The notes under the pieces were generated by a model that was not told the origin of the DNA, ran no database searches, and was given only the letters and a program-made list of their open reading frames with translations. Positions 60,488-64,000 of a DNA stretch of 64,000 nt are shown here, piece after piece. Source of the stretch: Sinonovacula constricta (taxonomy: Eukaryota; Mollusca; Bivalvia; Cardiida; Solecurtidae); assembly GCA_007844125.1 (NCBI GenBank), contig CM017561.1, forward strand, positions 32,574,700 to 32,638,699. The letters run 5' to 3'. Position 1 is the first letter of the stretch. Each line of letters begins with the position of its first letter. The translations under genes and the position numbers were made by a program.

Positions 60488-63049
60488 TAAGTAACAGTGA
60501 TGTTAAGCTACTTTCTCATACTTTCACAAACAAATATTTGAGCTAGCCTAGTGCTTATGGGACCTCACTTGCATCTCAATTGTGTTTTGGTTAGTCGGAA
60601 AGTCTATAAAAATATAAACCAATATTCTGTTACGAACACTCCTTATGTAACCCCATAAAAGGATACATACATGTAGAATATATGACAGCTAGCAGTTCAT
60701 ATAACTACAATGAAAGACTACTGACTAATGGCTCTGGCAAGAAAAGTGTGACAGATGAAGTGGACCTCGCTAAAACAATATCCCTTAACCTTTGGTGTGG
60801 GATAATTAGTGCTAAATAGGACAACTTAAGCCTGAATACCTTCACAACAATCAGAAAACAGTAAGTGTATTATATGTATTACATGAACTTAGAATTTAAG
60901 CTAGATTCATCCAGTTATAAGCCAAAATGGAAATTAAGCTGTAAACATAACAAACAAATCAACAGTCACATAGTTCTTCTAACAATTAACAACATCAACA
61001 ACAACACCTTTGATAAACAACACTGACAGGAAAGGTCCTTCAGGGCAAGATGAGGCAAGTGTGAATAGTAAGTACACAGTAAATATACACTCAGTTAAGT
61101 GTCCAGTCAGCCTAATGACATCCCTGGTCAGCCTCATCTAGGACATAAGGCACTGGAACATCGCAACCGGAAGCCACTTACACTGACAACAATCCACATT
61201 TGGTCAGAAAAGCAGAATGTTTCCTAACTGACCACCCACATTCTAGACTTAACCCATTATCATACACTTATTTACAAGCAATCACAAATCTAAATCATTT
61301 GCTAACAAATGCATGCAATTTTCACAAGATATATTCCTAGAGACTCAGTAACAAATATTGCAGAAGTAGATATAGATCTGCTCTGTGTTGGATCTATACT
61401 ATTTGCCTAAGCCCAGCCAGTTTATATTTAGTTGGCTTAGGGATAGACCACTTGTAGCATCATTGACTGGATTCCCCACACTTATGTGACACTGTGAAAT
61501 ACCCATACTATCCTACAAGGGTCCCAAACAACATGACAACACACTTTTGTTGGGTCACTTTTTGAGAGCAGTCACTCTTACAGAATAAAAAAAGTAAATA
61601 AAGTAAAAACAGCAATGAAAGTAATTTTCAGCTTTTTGCCTAACATTGTACAAAGCAAACCACCTAATTTGCCAAAGTTAACAGTGCAGCTAGGAATTCT
61701 AAAAGATGTTAATAATGTAGCTGACAATAACAATAATTAACAGATGTTTGTTATGGTCTTGTTTCAAGAAAAGATTTGAGTACGTCGAAGCTTACACTGC
61801 AGGTTGCAACAAAAAAAAGTTGTACTCATCTTTTTGTTTAAAGCGCTGCACAATGTCACAAATCCATTATTTTTTAGTTGTTATGTGTTATGTCTGGCAA
61901 ACAGGCTCTAAAGGTGCAGTCAGCATATATCAAATACTTGTAACAATATACAATGTTTTGTTTTGGGGAATTATTTCTTGAACAACTCTTACTTTAGTCT
62001 AAGTAAAAACGTTAGGAAGTATAAATTGTGAAAAATGGAGATCCAAATGTTGATTCTTTCTAAATCTATAAGTACTGGTAAACATGAGAGGGGTGTCAGC
62101 TAAAAGCCTCAATACAGATATCAATATCAGATCAAATTACCTACATGATGATACAAATGATCCTGAAAATAAATGGTCACATGTTTTCTTTAGTTTAAAA
62201 AAATCTAACTTTGCAGCATGGATCAGATTGGGAATTTCTTATTTGTAACAATGAGTGGAGGGTTATGCTTTAACTTGCATATATATGTAGAACATCAATA
62301 AACAGTATCTAGTGGGATATTTTCAGGTAACAATAAATTATTTGGTTGGTTTAGAAAGGCCTGCAATTCTGAGGTATTCACTGCTTTGCTAAGTAGTCAC
62401 ATTTTTAAGACAATGAAAACCAGTGAACATGTAGAAGAACTGTTGTAAATGGTTTTTGTGTTAGATAAAAACATTCAATGAGTGGACATATGGTGAGCAG
62501 ACAGTTAAGGGTTGTGAACCATGAAAGGGAGCATTGATAAAGATCGCACTGTGCTGGTAACATAACACATACTAGGTTTAACTGTATTCTGTATTTCAAT
62601 GTGCTCTAGAGGTGCTTTTTCCATAAAGTAGTTCATTTTCATTATGTGTTGCATTTTATAATCACTTTTACATCTAGTTTAAACAGGCTGAACATACTAA
62701 CATGTTTACATTTTGGAACTTTAACTGTGATTTTTGTTTCACACCTATTAATGGAAAAAAAACAAAACTATATTTTGTTGCGCTGGAAATAGCTGAACAA
62801 TGTTAGGTCTGCAGATTTTTCCTGGATGGTTACATTTTTATGTGGTGAATACAAAAATGGTCCAAACTGTCAGATACCTCGATAGAGCCCTACAAAGAAT
62901 AGAGTTTGTGGTTAGCTATAACTAAACATCAACTTTCTCACACATTCATAAGTATGTGTAGACAATATACCTATTATTGAATTTTTTTAGATATGATTCC
63001 ACTGACCACTTAATCCTTCATAAGTCCATAAGAAAATAACATTCAAATG
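60488..63049. other. Intergenic AT-rich sequence
   Basis: No exon or RNA gene is recognised. AGAGACTCAGTAACAAATAT and TAAGCCCAGCCAGTTTATAT at about 61340-61425 resemble the dispersed motif near 58985. TCCAAACTGTCAGATACCTC at 62860 resembles one terminus of the 14.8-21.8 kb inverted-repeat family, but no partner end was found. Confidence 0.4.
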
Positions 63050-64000
63050 AATAATACCTCGTCTAGAGGTCCATTGCATAGAACATCTAGAGGTCCATTA
63101 TATAGAATGTCTAGAGGTCCATTGCATAGAACGTCTAGAGGTCCATTGGATAGAATGTCTAGAGGTCCATTGTATAAAATGTCTAGAGGTCCATTGTCTA
63201 GAATGTCTAGAGGTCCATTGTATAGAACGTCTAGAGGTCCAATGTATAGAACGTCTAGAGGTCCATTGTATAGAACGTCTAGAGGTCCATTGGATAGAAT
63301 GTCTAGAGGTCCATTGTATAGAATGTCTAGAGGTCCATTGTATAGAATGTCTAGAGGTCCATTGTATAGAACGTCTAGAGGTCCATTATATAGAACGTCT
63401 AGAGGTCCATCATACAGAACGTCTAGAGGTCCATTGTATAGAACGTCTAGAGGTCCATTGGATAGAATGTCTAGAGGTCCATTATATAGAACGTCTAGAG
63501 GTCCAATGTATAGAACGTCTAGAGGTCCATTGTATAGAACATCTAGAGGTCCATTGGATAGAATGTCTAGAGGTCCATTGTATAGAATGTCTAGAGGTCC
63601 ATTGTATAGAATGTCTAGAGGTCCATTGTATAGAACGTCTAGAGGTCCATTGGATAGAATGTCTAGAGGTCCATTGTATAGAATGTCTAGAGGTCCATTA
63701 TATAGAACATCTAGAGGTCCATTGTACAGAACGTCTAGAGGTCCATTGTACAGAACGTCTAGAGGTCCATTGTACAGAACGTCTAGAGGTCCTTTGTATA
63801 GAACGTCTAGAGGTCCATTGTATAGAACATCTAGATGTCCATTGTATAGAACATCTAGAGGTCCATTATATAGAACGTCTAGATGTCCATTGTAAAGAAC
63901 GTCTAGAGGTCCATTGTATAGAACATCTAGAGGTCCATTGGATAGAACGTCTAGAGGTCCATTGTATAGAACCTCTAGAGGTCCATTGTATAGAACGTCT
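63050..64000. repeat. 24-bp tandem array, about 40 units, open at window end
   Basis: Unit CGTCTAGAGGTCCATTGTAT followed by AGAA, repeated every 24 bases to the last base. Each unit carries a TCTAGA site. Because 24 is a multiple of three, a 282-codon frame (SRGPLYRT repeats) stays open, but it has no other features. The array continues beyond the window. Confidence 0.96.

Noticed and set aside
63047..63895. 282-codon SRGPLYRT-repeat protein
   Set aside because: 24-bp repeat is divisible by three; no other protein features; substitutions are not synonymous-biased.

Overview
This is eukaryotic, AT-rich, repeat-dense DNA, most likely from a bivalve mollusc. The evidence is split genes with GT..AG introns, tRNA-derived SINEs with an A box and B box, short inverted-repeat elements flanked by TA, and several dispersed repeat types that I recognise from bivalve genomes by general knowledge only. 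The species cannot be fixed from the sequence. There are no operons, no prokaryotic signals and no CRISPR array.

Two genes can be supported. The first (+ strand, 20228-20978) has two coding exons and encodes a 167-residue CD225/dispanin (IFITM-like) membrane protein. The second (- strand, about 54500 down to 42097) has six well-supported coding exons, plus a possible small upstream one. It encodes the visible part of a type I membrane receptor: an Ig-like fold, a Thr-rich stalk with three N-glycosylation sequons, one transmembrane helix, and a cytosolic tail of about 475 residues. The tail has repeated YxxL/I motifs, an ITAM-like pair, and a C-terminal class I PDZ ligand (ETDV). Its N-terminal exons were not found.

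Layout. 1-14.8 kb: gene-free, with a 76-bp repeat, an (AT)n tract, a SINE, a TA-flanked MITE, internal duplications, a degenerate 32-bp minisatellite and a 28-bp satellite with higher-order structure. 14.8-22 kb: four copies of one inverted-repeat element family around the CD225 gene. 23.0-35.1 kb: two adjacent large arrays (73-bp and 54-bp units), the second interrupted by a clean 313-bp insertion. 35.1-42.1 kb: AT-rich, no coding. 42.1-54.5 kb: the receptor gene, with dispersed repeats, a SINE, a 4.1-kb 44/47-bp minisatellite, a 19-bp minisatellite and a MITE in its introns. 54.5-63 kb: decayed transposable elements, including a relic of an hAT-type element with a broken BED finger. 63.05 kb to the end: a 24-bp array that runs off the window.

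The most notable observation is the intronic minisatellite at 47635-51770. Its unit contains the 5' splice site of the exon it abuts, so the intron carries roughly 90 copies of a donor-like motif. Tandem arrays account for roughly a third of the window. Most long reading frames here are artefacts of repeat units whose length is a multiple of three.
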